64,000 bases of DNA from Bradyrhizobium barranii subsp. barranii (lineage in GTDB: Bacteria > Pseudomonadota > Alphaproteobacteria > Rhizobiales > Xanthobacteraceae), in the NCBI RefSeq assembly GCF_017565645.3, contig NZ_CP086136.1:3455501-3519500 (forward strand), given 5' to 3'. A program made the position numbers and the translations under genes. The notes beneath the pieces are model-generated. The model searched no databases. It worked only from the letters and a program-made list of their open reading frames with translations, and was not told the origin of the DNA. This document shows positions 43,957-51,261 of the stretch, piece after piece. Position 1 is the first letter of the stretch. Every line of letters starts with the position of its first letter.

Positions 43957-43971
43957 ACGGTGCTCGCTTCA

Positions 43972-44113
43972 CCTCGCCCCGCTTGCGGGGAGAGGTCGAA
44001 TTCGATCGAAGATCGAATTCGGGTGAGAGGGACTCTCCGCGAGCCCAACTCACACTGTTTTCTCGGAAGCAGCCCCTCACCCCAGCCCTCTCCCCGTAAG
44101 AACGGGGCGAGGG
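43972..44113. repeat. Intergenic palindrome with a second palindrome inside
   Basis: Outer arms CCTCGCCCCG (43972-43981) and CGGGGCGAGG (44103-44112). Inside the left half sits a separate palindrome, CGAATTCGATC-GAA-GATCGAATTCG. The flanks GGTGAGAGGG and CCCTCACCCC relate it to the element at 16828-16995, which lacks this insert. Confidence 0.75.
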
Positions 44114-44129
44114 AGCGCGATGGCGCGGC

Positions 44130-44747
44130 CTACTTCCCCTTCGCCCCCTCCGCCGCCGGAAACACCACGCGATCATCCGTGCGGCAGTAGCGGTCGGCGA
44201 ACATCCGGCCGATCGGGTGATAGCGGTCCATGTGCACCCGCATCGCCTTGTCGTCCCACAGCTCGTCGCGGATATGGAAGTGGATGCCTTCGCCCATGAT
44301 CAGCCGGCGATCGTCGTTGACGTCGATCATCTTCCAGAGCTTGCACTCCATCGCCCAGGGCGTGTCGGCGAGCCGCGGCACGGCGATCTTCGCCGACGGT
44401 GCGAGCTTCAGCCCGAGATAGTCAGGCTCGCCCACTTCAGGGGGAAAGTCGCCGCTGCTCTCGTGCATGGCCTTCGCCAGCGGCTCGTCGGCGAGGTTGA
44501 CCACGAACTCGCCGGTGCGCTGGATGTTGAGAAACGTGTCCTTGTCCTGGCCGTTGGGCTTGCGGTTCGCCGCGAACATGCACAGCGGCGGATCTTCGCA
44601 GAAGGCGTTGAAGAAGCTGAACGGCGCGGCGTTGACGACGCCGGTCGGCCCGACCGAGGTCACCCACGCGATCGGCCGTGGCAGGATGAAGGACGTCAGC
44701 ACCTTGTAGCGCTCGCGTGGCGTCAGGTCGCTGGCGGCGTATTCCAT
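44130..44747 (-). CDS. Flavin reductase family protein
   Basis: A 205-residue FMN-binding split-barrel protein. FILPRPIAWVTSVGPTGVVN and NAAPFSFFNAFCEDPPLCMF are the flavin-contact segments of the flavin reductase-like family. It may supply reduced flavin or act as a small flavoenzyme. The start at ATG 44747, with GGAG upstream, was chosen because longer forms would read through a palindromic repeat. It lies downstream of the ACAD10/11-type gene on the same strand, with the repeat between. Confidence 0.85.
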   Translation of the reverse strand: MEYAASDLTPRERYKVLTSFILPRPIAWVTSVGPTGVVNAAPFSFFNAFCEDPPLCMFAANRKPNGQDKDTFLNIQRTGEFVVNLADEPLAKAMHESSGDFPPEVGEPDYLGLKLAPSAKIAVPRLADTPWAMECKLWKMIDVNDDRRLIMGEGIHFHIRDELWDDKAMRVHMDRYHPIGRMFADRYCRTDDRVVFPAAEGAKGK

Positions 44748-44772
44748 GGTGGCTCCGTGGGGGTGAAACTCT

Positions 44773-44867
44773 CGTAGGGTGGGCAAAGCGAAGCGTGCCC
44801 ACCACTTTCTTGCGAAGCCGCGATGGTGGGCACGGCGCGCGAAGAGCGCGCCTTTGCCCACCCTACC
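44773..44867. repeat. Intergenic palindrome (CGTAGGGTGGGCA family), copy 2
   Basis: Same architecture as the 38160 copy; the right inner stem is expanded to GGCGCGCGAAGAGCGCGCC. Lies between two minus-strand genes. Confidence 0.85.
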
Positions 44868-44899
44868 GCTCTTCCCGAGCGGGGAGAGGCCAGAGACTT

Positions 44900-46177
44900 T
44901 TACGCCATGCTCAGCTCGTGGCGTCCCACCACCATCCAGTGCACCTCGTCCGGACCGTCGGCGAAGCGCAGATGGCGGACGTCCTGGTACATCTCGGCGA
45001 GCGGGGTCCAGTGCGAGATACCGGTGGCGCCGTGCATCTGGATCGACTGGTCGATGATCTTGCAGGCGCGCTCCGGCACCATGGCCTTGACCATGGAGAC
45101 CCAGACGCGGGCCTCCTTGTTGCCGAGCACGTCCATGGCCTTGGCGGCCTTCAGCACCATCAGCCGCATCGCCTCGATCTCGCAGCGGGCCTGCGCGATG
45201 ATCTGCATGTTGCCGCCGAGATGGGCGATCTTCTTGCCGAAGGCCTCACGGGTGAGGCCACGCTGCACCATCAGATCCAGCGCCTTCTCGGCCTTGCCGA
45301 TGGTGCGCATGCAGTGATGGATGCGGCCCGGGCCGAGGCGGAGCTGCGAGATCTCGAAGCCGCGGCCTTCGCCGAGCAGCATGTTCTCCTTGGGCACACG
45401 GACGTTGTTGAAGCGCATGTGCATGTGGCCGCGCGGGGCGTGGTCCTGGCCGAACACGTACATGGGCCCGAGCACCTCGACGCCGGGCGTGTCGCGCGGC
45501 ACCAGGATCTGCGACTGCTGCTTGCTCGGCGCCGCATCCGGATTGGTCTTCACCATCACGATGAGGATTTTGCAGCGGGGATCGCCGACGCCGGAGATGT
45601 AATATTTCTCGCCGTTGATGACCCATTCGTCGCCGACGAGCTTTGCGGTCGTCGAAATGTTCTTGGCGTCGGAGGAGGCGACGTTCGGCTCGGTCATGAC
45701 ATAGGCCGAACGGATCTCGCCGTTCATCAGCGGCTTCAGCCACTTCTCCTTCTGCTCCTTGGTGCCGACGCGCTCCAGCACTTCCATGTTGCCGGTGTCC
45801 GGCGCCGAGCAGTTCATCGTCTCGGAGGCCAGCGGGCTCTTGCCGAGCTCGGAGGCGATATAGGCGTAGTCGAGATTCTTCAGGCCCTGACCGGTCTCGT
45901 CGTCGGGCAGGAAGAAATTCCAGAGGCCTTCCTTCTTGGCCTTGTTCTTGGCGACCTCGAGCACCTCGAGCTGTTTCGGCGTAAAGCTCCAGCGATCCTG
46001 CTTGCCTTCGCCGGCCTTGGCGAATTCGATCGACATCGGCTCGACGGTGTCGCGGATGAATTTCCTGACGTGATCGTAGAGCGGCCGGACCTGGTCCGAC
46101 ATGCGGAGATCGTTGAGCTCATCGCCGGGATTGAGAGTGTAGTTGGTGGTGCGGGGTATGTAGGCGTGCTTTGTCAT
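44900..46177 (-). CDS. Acyl-CoA dehydrogenase, ACAD10/11 (LvaC-like) type
   Basis: A 425-residue FAD acyl-CoA dehydrogenase. It carries AYVMTEPNVASSDAKNI (flavin contact) and stretches such as NCSAPDTGNMEVL and LGEGRGFEISQLRLGPGRIH that, from memory, closely match human ACAD11 and bacterial LvaC. In those systems the enzyme acts on a 4-phosphoacyl-CoA made by an APH-type kinase and yields the enoyl-CoA. Such a kinase and its DUF6285 partner are encoded at 48717-50084. GGGAGGAACAATG gives a very good start at 46177. The link is inference from family resemblance and neighbourhood. Confidence 0.9.
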   Translation of the reverse strand: MTKHAYIPRTTNYTLNPGDELNDLRMSDQVRPLYDHVRKFIRDTVEPMSIEFAKAGEGKQDRWSFTPKQLEVLEVAKNKAKKEGLWNFFLPDDETGQGLKNLDYAYIASELGKSPLASETMNCSAPDTGNMEVLERVGTKEQKEKWLKPLMNGEIRSAYVMTEPNVASSDAKNISTTAKLVGDEWVINGEKYYISGVGDPRCKILIVMVKTNPDAAPSKQQSQILVPRDTPGVEVLGPMYVFGQDHAPRGHMHMRFNNVRVPKENMLLGEGRGFEISQLRLGPGRIHHCMRTIGKAEKALDLMVQRGLTREAFGKKIAHLGGNMQIIAQARCEIEAMRLMVLKAAKAMDVLGNKEARVWVSMVKAMVPERACKIIDQSIQMHGATGISHWTPLAEMYQDVRHLRFADGPDEVHWMVVGRHELSMA

Positions 46178-46348
46178 TGTTCCTCCCGGGGTCACTGAGA
46201 TCGCGTTGGGCCGCAGAATAGTCGCAGCGCGGCCAAAGCGCGAGCGCGCATTTTTCAGGCGACCCATGCCATGCGATGGAATATCGCGAGAGCGTTTGAA
46301 ATGCTGTTTGAACGGGGTGAGGAGGCAGGTGCGGGCCGCACTCACTGT
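46178..46348. other. Intergenic stretch, no gene recognised
   Basis: Upstream region of the ACAD10/11-type gene, within a 306-base gene-free gap that also holds the repeat at 46349-46469. No convincing coding frame. Presumably contains the promoter of the dehydrogenase gene, but I see no strong -35/-10 pair. Confidence 0.4.
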
Positions 46349-46469
46349 TGTCATCGCCCGGCTTGACCGGACGATCCAGTACTCCGTGACGTCAGCGATT
46401 TACGGAGAAGCCGCGGCGTACTGGATTCCCCGCTCCAGTGCGCAATTGCGCACAAGGCGGGGAATGACA
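46349..46469. repeat. Intergenic repeat (TGTCATCGCCCG family), copy 2, with inserted palindrome
   Basis: Matches copy 1 at 27755, but the tip of the right hairpin (CCCCGC...GCGGGG) is replaced by a sequence containing the palindrome TGCGCAATTGCGCA. Confidence 0.85.
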
Positions 46470-46483
46470 CCGTCCTGGAGCAA

Positions 46484-46864
46484 TCAGTTCGGCAGCCGAT
46501 GCATCGCGCAGATCTTGTTGCCGTCGAGATCGCGCAAATAAGCGATGTAGAGCTTGTTCCCTGCGCCCTCGCGGATGCCGGGCGGATTCTCGATCGGCGT
46601 TCCGCCGGCGGCGACACCGGCTGCGTGCCACTTGTCGACCTGCTCAGGCGAGTTGGCGGCAAAGCCGATAGTGCCGCCATTCGCACACGTGGCGGCCTCG
46701 CCGTTGATCGGCTTCGTCACCGAGAACACGCCGGTCTTGGTGATGTAGAAGATGCGATGGCCGTCGACCCTGGCCGGGCGCACCTCGAGCGTGCCGAGCA
46801 GGTTGTCGTAAAAAGCCTTGGCCTTGTCGAGATCGTTAGTGCCGATCATGATGTGTGAGAACAT
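46484..46864 (-). CDS. VOC family (glyoxalase-like) protein
   Basis: A 126-residue single-domain vicinal-oxygen-chelate protein: FSHIMIGTNDLDKAKAFYD at the N-terminus, the central half GEAATCANGGTIGFA, and the metal-site end LYIAYLRDLDGNKICAMH. Members include glyoxalases, epimerases and fosfomycin-resistance enzymes; the reaction cannot be told from sequence. It is on the minus strand, after the SDR gene and a palindromic repeat, upstream of the ACAD10/11-type gene. Confidence 0.85.
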   Translation of the reverse strand: MFSHIMIGTNDLDKAKAFYDNLLGTLEVRPARVDGHRIFYITKTGVFSVTKPINGEAATCANGGTIGFAANSPEQVDKWHAAGVAAGGTPIENPPGIREGAGNKLYIAYLRDLDGNKICAMHRLPN

Positions 46865-46885
46865 TTGCCCATTCCCCTCAGAGTT

Positions 46886-46968
46886 TATAGCCCGGATGGA
46901 GCGCAGCGAAATCCGGGTCTTGCTTGCTTCTAGAAATCCCGGATTACGCTTCGCTCCATCCGGGCTAC
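46886..46968. repeat. Intergenic palindrome (TAGCCCGGATGGAGCG family)
   Basis: Perfect 16-base arms at 46888-46903 and 46952-46967, with an inner ATCCGGG/CCCGGAT pair. Only one copy of this family is in the window. It sits between two minus-strand genes. Confidence 0.85.
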
Positions 46969-46973
46969 GAGAT

Positions 46974-47752
46974 TCAAAACGCCGTATAGCCGCCGTCGAT
47001 CACGAACGTATCCGCGGTGTGATACGACGACGCCTTGCTCATCAGATACACCGCGATGCCGCCGAAATCGCTGGCCTCGCCGAAGCGCCGCACCGGAATG
47101 CGCGGCATCACATTGGCCACGAACTTCTCGTTGGCCATGATGCCCGCGGTCATGTCGCTCTTGATCCAGCCGGGCAGGATCGCATTCGCGGTGACGCCGT
47201 GACGCGCCAGCTCGACGCCGAGCGCGCGCACCAGCGCTTGATCGCGGCCTTGGTCGCGGCATAGTGCTCGTTGCGCGCAGTGCCGAAGATCGAGGCGAGG
47301 CTCGATGTCGCGACCAGCCGGCCGAAGGGATCACCGGCATTGGCGCGCTCGGTCATGTGTTTTGCGGCGGCCTGGAACGCGTGGAACACGCCGTCCAGAT
47401 TGGTCGCAAACATCGTGCGCCACTCTTCCTCGGTGCGCTCGATGAAGGAGCGCCGGCCGCCGCCGCCGATGCCGGCATTGGCAAAGCAGCCGTCGACCCG
47501 GCCGAAAATGTCGAGTGTCGCCTTCATCGCGGCATTGACCGAAGCCGGATCGGTGACGTCGCAGACGCGGGTGTCGACCTTGCCGGTAAGGCCCGTCATG
47601 CTCGCGGCAGCAGCCTTGTTCTTGTCAGGATTGCGGCCCCAGATCGAGACGTTGCAGCCCTGGCCGGCCAGTGCCTGCGCGATGCCGAGCCCGATACCGC
47701 CATTGCCGCCGGTGATCACGGCGACGCGGCCGGTAAGGTCGAAAAGGTTCAT
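46974..47752 (-). pseudogene. SDR family oxidoreductase, frame disrupted
   Basis: It starts MNLFDLTGRVAVITGGNGGI (TGxxxGxG motif) at 47752 and runs to the active site NEHYAATKAAI. Homology then shifts by -1 near 47240 and continues ALVRALGVELARHGVTANAI ... VIDGGYTAF to 46974. Restoring one C in ATCAAGCG (ATCCAAGCG) gives the standard YxxxK helix and a 259-residue enzyme. All catalytic residues are intact in the restored form. It is a candidate keto/hydroxyacyl reductase of the hydroxyacyl-CoA set around it. Without repair the product loses its C-terminal third. Confidence 0.85.
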
Positions 47753-47931
47753 GGCGCGTTTCCTGTTTTTGGCACGGGCGCGCGCCAGCCTGTGCGCGCA
47801 AGATTGTGCGATACGACGACAAGGTATGTTCGGACCACCATGGACAAGGCCGCGACAAAAATCAAATATGCGCCCCGGCAAAACTAATTCCGGTCTGCGA
47901 AACATCGCTAGTACCAACTGACGAGGAAACC

Positions 47932-48720
47932 ATGCAGTTCAAACACGTCACGCTCGATTTCGATGGCTCGGTCGCGATCCTCCGGCTCGACCATCAGGAG
48001 GTGATGAACGCGGTCTCCATGGACATGCTGGGCGGCCTCTCCGATGCCCTCGACGCGATCGAGGAGAAGAAGGGCGAGGTCCGCTGCGTGGTGCTGACCG
48101 GCGCGGGGCGGGCGTTCTGCACCGGCGCGAATCTGCAAGGGCGCAACAATCAGTCGAAGAAGACCAAGGCCGGCCTGACGCTCGAGACCGGCTTTCATCC
48201 CTTCTTGCGGCGCATCCGCAATCTGCATTGCCCGATCGTGACCGCGGTCAACGGCCCGGCGGCCGGCGCCGGCATGAGCTTCGCGCTGCTCGGCGACATG
48301 ATTTTGTGCGCGCGGTCCTCTTACTTTCTTCAAGCCTTCCGCCGCATCGGCCTCGTGCCGGATTGCGGCTCGACCTGGCTACTGCCGCGCCTGATCGGCC
48401 GGGCGCGCTCGGTCGAATTGTCGCTGATGGGTGAGCGGCTACCGGCCGAGAAGGCGCTGGAATGGGGCCTCGTCAACCGCGTCTACGACGACGGCGTGCT
48501 GATGGAGGAGGCGATGAAGCTCGCGCGTGATCTCGCCAGCGGCCCGACGGTCGCGCTGTCGCTGATCCGCAAGCTTTACTGGGACAGCCCCGAAAATTCG
48601 TTCGAGGATCAGCTCAATCTCGAATTCCAGTGCCAGCTGCGCGCCGGCGACACGGACGATTTCCGTGAAGGCGTTGGCGCGTTTTTGGAGAAGCGCCCGG
48701 CGCAGTTCAAAGGCAAATGA
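47932..48720 (+). CDS. Enoyl-CoA hydratase/isomerase family protein (PaaG-like signature)
   Basis: A 262-residue crotonase. The oxyanion-hole segments are GRAFCTGANL and GPAAGAGMSFALLGD. Both glutamates used by true enoyl-CoA hydratases are absent: Ser replaces the first (GAGMSF). An aspartate in IGLVPDCGSTWLLPR stands where PaaG-type isomerases have their catalytic Asp, so isomerase activity is more likely than hydration. GAGGAA precedes the ATG. It overlaps the APH-type kinase gene by 4 bases (ATGA), so the three plus-strand genes to 50084 form one operon. Confidence 0.88.
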   Translation: MQFKHVTLDFDGSVAILRLDHQEVMNAVSMDMLGGLSDALDAIEEKKGEVRCVVLTGAGRAFCTGANLQGRNNQSKKTKAGLTLETGFHPFLRRIRNLHCPIVTAVNGPAAGAGMSFALLGDMILCARSSYFLQAFRRIGLVPDCGSTWLLPRLIGRARSVELSLMGERLPAEKALEWGLVNRVYDDGVLMEEAMKLARDLASGPTVALSLIRKLYWDSPENSFEDQLNLEFQCQLRAGDTDDFREGVGAFLEKRPAQFKGK

Positions 48721-49703
48721 TCGAGGCCGAGCTCTCCCGCAGCGTCGCGCGCTGGTGCGAAGGGGCGACCGGCGTCACCGGCGCGGCAAAACTGTCCGGC
48801 GGCGCCAGCCAGGAAACCTGGCGTTTCGACATCGCGCATCCCGATGGGCCGATCGGCGCGATCCTGCGCCGCTCGCCGAAGGGCTATGGCGCCGCGCCGA
48901 CGCGCGCGGCGGGCCTCGCGGCCGAAGCGCAGCTGATGCAACTCGCTTTCGAGGCCGGAGTGCCGTCGCCGCGCGTGATGCATGTGTTGACGCCGGACGA
49001 AAATCTCGGCACCGGCTTCATCATGCAGCGGGTCGAGGGCGAGACCATCGCCCGCAAGATTCTTCGCGATGATGAGTACGCGGCGGCGCGGCCGCGTCTC
49101 GCGCGGCAGATCGGCGGCGTGCTCGCCGGCCTGCACAAACTGCCGCAGGACAAGCTGCCCGAGCTGCGCAGCCGGTCCGCGACCCAGGAGATCTCCGAGT
49201 TCGAGCGCGACTATCGTAGCCTGAACTGGCCAAAGCCCGTGTTCGAGCTGGCGCTGCGCTGGCTGCGCGACCATGATCCCGGCCCCTCGGCCGAGACGAC
49301 GCTGGTGCACGGCGATTTCCGCAACGGCAATCTCATCATCGGCGCCGACGGCGTCCGCGCCGTGCTCGACTGGGAGCTCGCCCATCTCGGCGATCCCATG
49401 GAGGATCTCGGCTGGGTCTGCGTTAACTCCTGGCGTTTTGGTGAGATCGACAAGCCGGTGGGCGGTTTTGGCACACGCGAGGAGTTGTTCGCCGGCTATG
49501 AGGCCGCGGGCCGCAAAGTCGTCCCGTCGCGTGTAAAATTCTGGGAAGTGATGGGCACACTGCGCTGGGGCATCATGTGCGGCGGCATGATGCAGCGGTT
49601 TCGCGAGGGGCCGGATCATTCGATGGAACGCGCCATGATCGGCCGCCGCGCTTCGGAAACCGAAATTGATCTCTTGCGGCTGCTCGCGCCGCGGGGAGGG
49701 TGA
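48717..49703 (+). CDS. APH-fold phosphotransferase (LvaA/ACAD10-11 kinase type)
   Basis: A 328-residue aminoglycoside-phosphotransferase-fold kinase. The catalytic loop is LVHGDFRNGNLII, the metal-binding motif is VLDWELAHLGDPMEDLGWV, and the N-terminal KLSGGASQETWRF is the nucleotide loop of the family. Related kinases fused to ACAD10/ACAD11, or separate as LvaA, phosphorylate the 4-hydroxyl of hydroxyacyl-CoA. Here it is directly followed by a DUF6285 gene (3-base gap), as LvaA is by LvaB, with the matching dehydrogenase at 44900. A resistance role is unlikely. Confidence 0.88.
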   Translation: MIEAELSRSVARWCEGATGVTGAAKLSGGASQETWRFDIAHPDGPIGAILRRSPKGYGAAPTRAAGLAAEAQLMQLAFEAGVPSPRVMHVLTPDENLGTGFIMQRVEGETIARKILRDDEYAAARPRLARQIGGVLAGLHKLPQDKLPELRSRSATQEISEFERDYRSLNWPKPVFELALRWLRDHDPGPSAETTLVHGDFRNGNLIIGADGVRAVLDWELAHLGDPMEDLGWVCVNSWRFGEIDKPVGGFGTREELFAGYEAAGRKVVPSRVKFWEVMGTLRWGIMCGGMMQRFREGPDHSMERAMIGRRASETEIDLLRLLAPRGG

Positions 49704-49706
49704 GAC

Positions 49707-50084
49707 ATGCAGGACGAACCGACCCCGATCGAGCTGACCAAGGCGGTCGCCGATTTCCTCCGCAACGACATCACGCCGCTGGTCTCCGGCCATCAGGCCT
49801 TCAAGCTGCGCGTCGCCATCAACATTCTCGACCTCGTCACGCGGCAGCTGACGCAGGAGGAGGAAAGCGATGCGAAGGAGGTCGAGCGGCTGCGCGCGCT
49901 GCTGGGCATTGACGGCTCGGTCGCCGATCTCAACCGCGCGCTCGCTGAGCGCATCGCCAAGGGTGAGGTTGATCTGGCAACGCCGGGGCTCGCCGAGCAT
50001 CTCTGGCAGACCACGATGGATAAGCTAGCGGTCGACCAGCCGAACTATGCCTCATACAAGCGGGAGCTGGGGCGAGACGGGTAG
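49707..50084 (+). CDS. DUF6285 protein (LvaB-like)
   Basis: A 125-residue helical protein with no catalytic motif that I recognise: ELTKAVADFLRNDITPLVSG, then FKLRVAINILDLVTRQL. It matches the small DUF6285 family that accompanies APH-type kinases; in the Pseudomonas levulinate pathway LvaB is required with LvaA for phosphorylation of 4-hydroxyvaleryl-CoA. GGGTGAG precedes the ATG. A palindromic repeat begins 19 bases after its stop. Confidence 0.8.
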   Translation: MQDEPTPIELTKAVADFLRNDITPLVSGHQAFKLRVAINILDLVTRQLTQEEESDAKEVERLRALLGIDGSVADLNRALAERIAKGEVDLATPGLAEHLWQTTMDKLAVDQPNYASYKRELGRDG

Positions 50085-50103
50085 ACGGTGCCATATTCTC
50101 CGC

Positions 50104-50225
50104 TGTCATCGCCCGCCTAGTGCGCAATTGCGCACAGGGGCGGGCGATCCAGTATTCCAGAGACGGCAGTGAGATGCGTTGAAGCCGCGGCGTACTGGAT
50201 GCCCCGGTCAAGCCGGGGCATGACA
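50104..50225. repeat. Intergenic repeat (TGTCATCGCCCG family), copy 3, with inserted palindrome
   Basis: Matches copies at 27755 and 46349, but here the left hairpin tip (CGCCCGC...GCGGGCG) contains the palindrome TGCGCAATTGCGCA, whereas copy 2 has it in the right hairpin. Copy 1 has none. Confidence 0.85.
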
Positions 50226-50271
50226 CCTGTGGTGTTGGGGCATCCGTCGTCGTGACGAGGAGAACGGCGCT

Positions 50272-51049
50272 CTACTTCCCCACCCATTTCGGCGGCCGCT
50301 TCTCCGAGAACGCCTTCGGGCCCTCGATGTAATCCTGCGAGGCCACCATCGCCTTCACCGCCGGATATTCGCGCTGCTCCTCGATCGCCTGCTCCAGCGA
50401 CACGGCGAGCCCCTTCTGGATGGTCTGCTTCGACGCCCGGATCGACATCGGTGAGTTCTTGGTGATCATCTCCGCCCAGCGCAGTGCGCCCGACAGCGCC
50501 TCGCCCTGCGGCACCACCTCGTTGACGAAGCCGAGCTCATGGCCCTCCTTGGCGCTGACATGGCGCGGTGAGGATCATGCCCATGGCGCGCTTCAGGCCG
50601 ATCTGGCGCGGCAGGCGATGCAGGCCGCCGGCGAGTGCGGCGAGGCCAACGCGTGGCTCGGGCAGGGCGAAGGTCGCGTTCTCCGACGCGATGATCAGGT
50701 CGCAGGCGAGCGCGATCTCGAAGCCGCCGCCCATGGCGACGCCGTTGACCGCGGCGATGATCGGCTTGTCGCAATCGAATCGCGAGGTGAGGCCGGCAAA
50801 GCCGCCCTTGTCCCAGCCGCGCTTGCCGCCTGCCGCCTGCCACTTCAGATCGTTGCCGGCGCAGAACGCCTTGTCGCCGGCGCCGGTGACAACCGCGACC
50901 CACTGCTCGGGGTCGGCGGAGAAATCGTCGAACACCTTGTTGAGTTCGAAATGCGCATCGATGTGCAGGGCGTTGTAGACCTCGGGCCGCGACAGCGTGA
51001 TGATCGTGATCGGCCCCTTGCGTTCCACCTTTGAGAATTTCAGATCCAT
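50272..51049 (-). pseudogene. Enoyl-CoA hydratase with both catalytic glutamates, frame disrupted
   Basis: It begins MDLKFSKVERKGPITIITLS at 51049 with GGGAG upstream. AGDKAFCAGNDLKW and GVAMGGGFEIALACD (first catalytic Glu) plus TFALPEPRVGLAALAGG (second catalytic Glu) show a classical hydratase. After GMILTA at about 50565 the frame is lost; the rest (HVSAKEGHELGFVNE, then VPQGEALSGALRWAEM to KWVGK) is in another frame. Restoring two bases, for example a second CG at GGCGCGG, would give LTARHVSAKE and a protein of about 260 residues. It is the only crotonase here with the full hydratase pair. Confidence 0.85.
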
Positions 51050-51261
51050 CGCGCGCTCCCGCATTTACTCGTGAAGGAATATTGCGGACATACTAGCGCG
51101 CGTCAGCGCCGCGACACCATCGGATTGCGCGGGCGCGCCTTGCGCCTGTCACACGCCTCGCCTTGCTTGACTTGCGCGCGCACTTCTCACCTTAATCGCG
51201 CGAAGCAAAAGCGCGGTTAGCGCCTTAACGCAAAACGACAAAACTACTCCGGGAGAGAGCC

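Noticed and set aside
48717..49703. APH-fold protein as an aminoglycoside-resistance gene
   Set aside because: Context (crotonase, DUF6285, ACAD10/11-type dehydrogenase) and sequence fit the acyl-CoA kinase branch.
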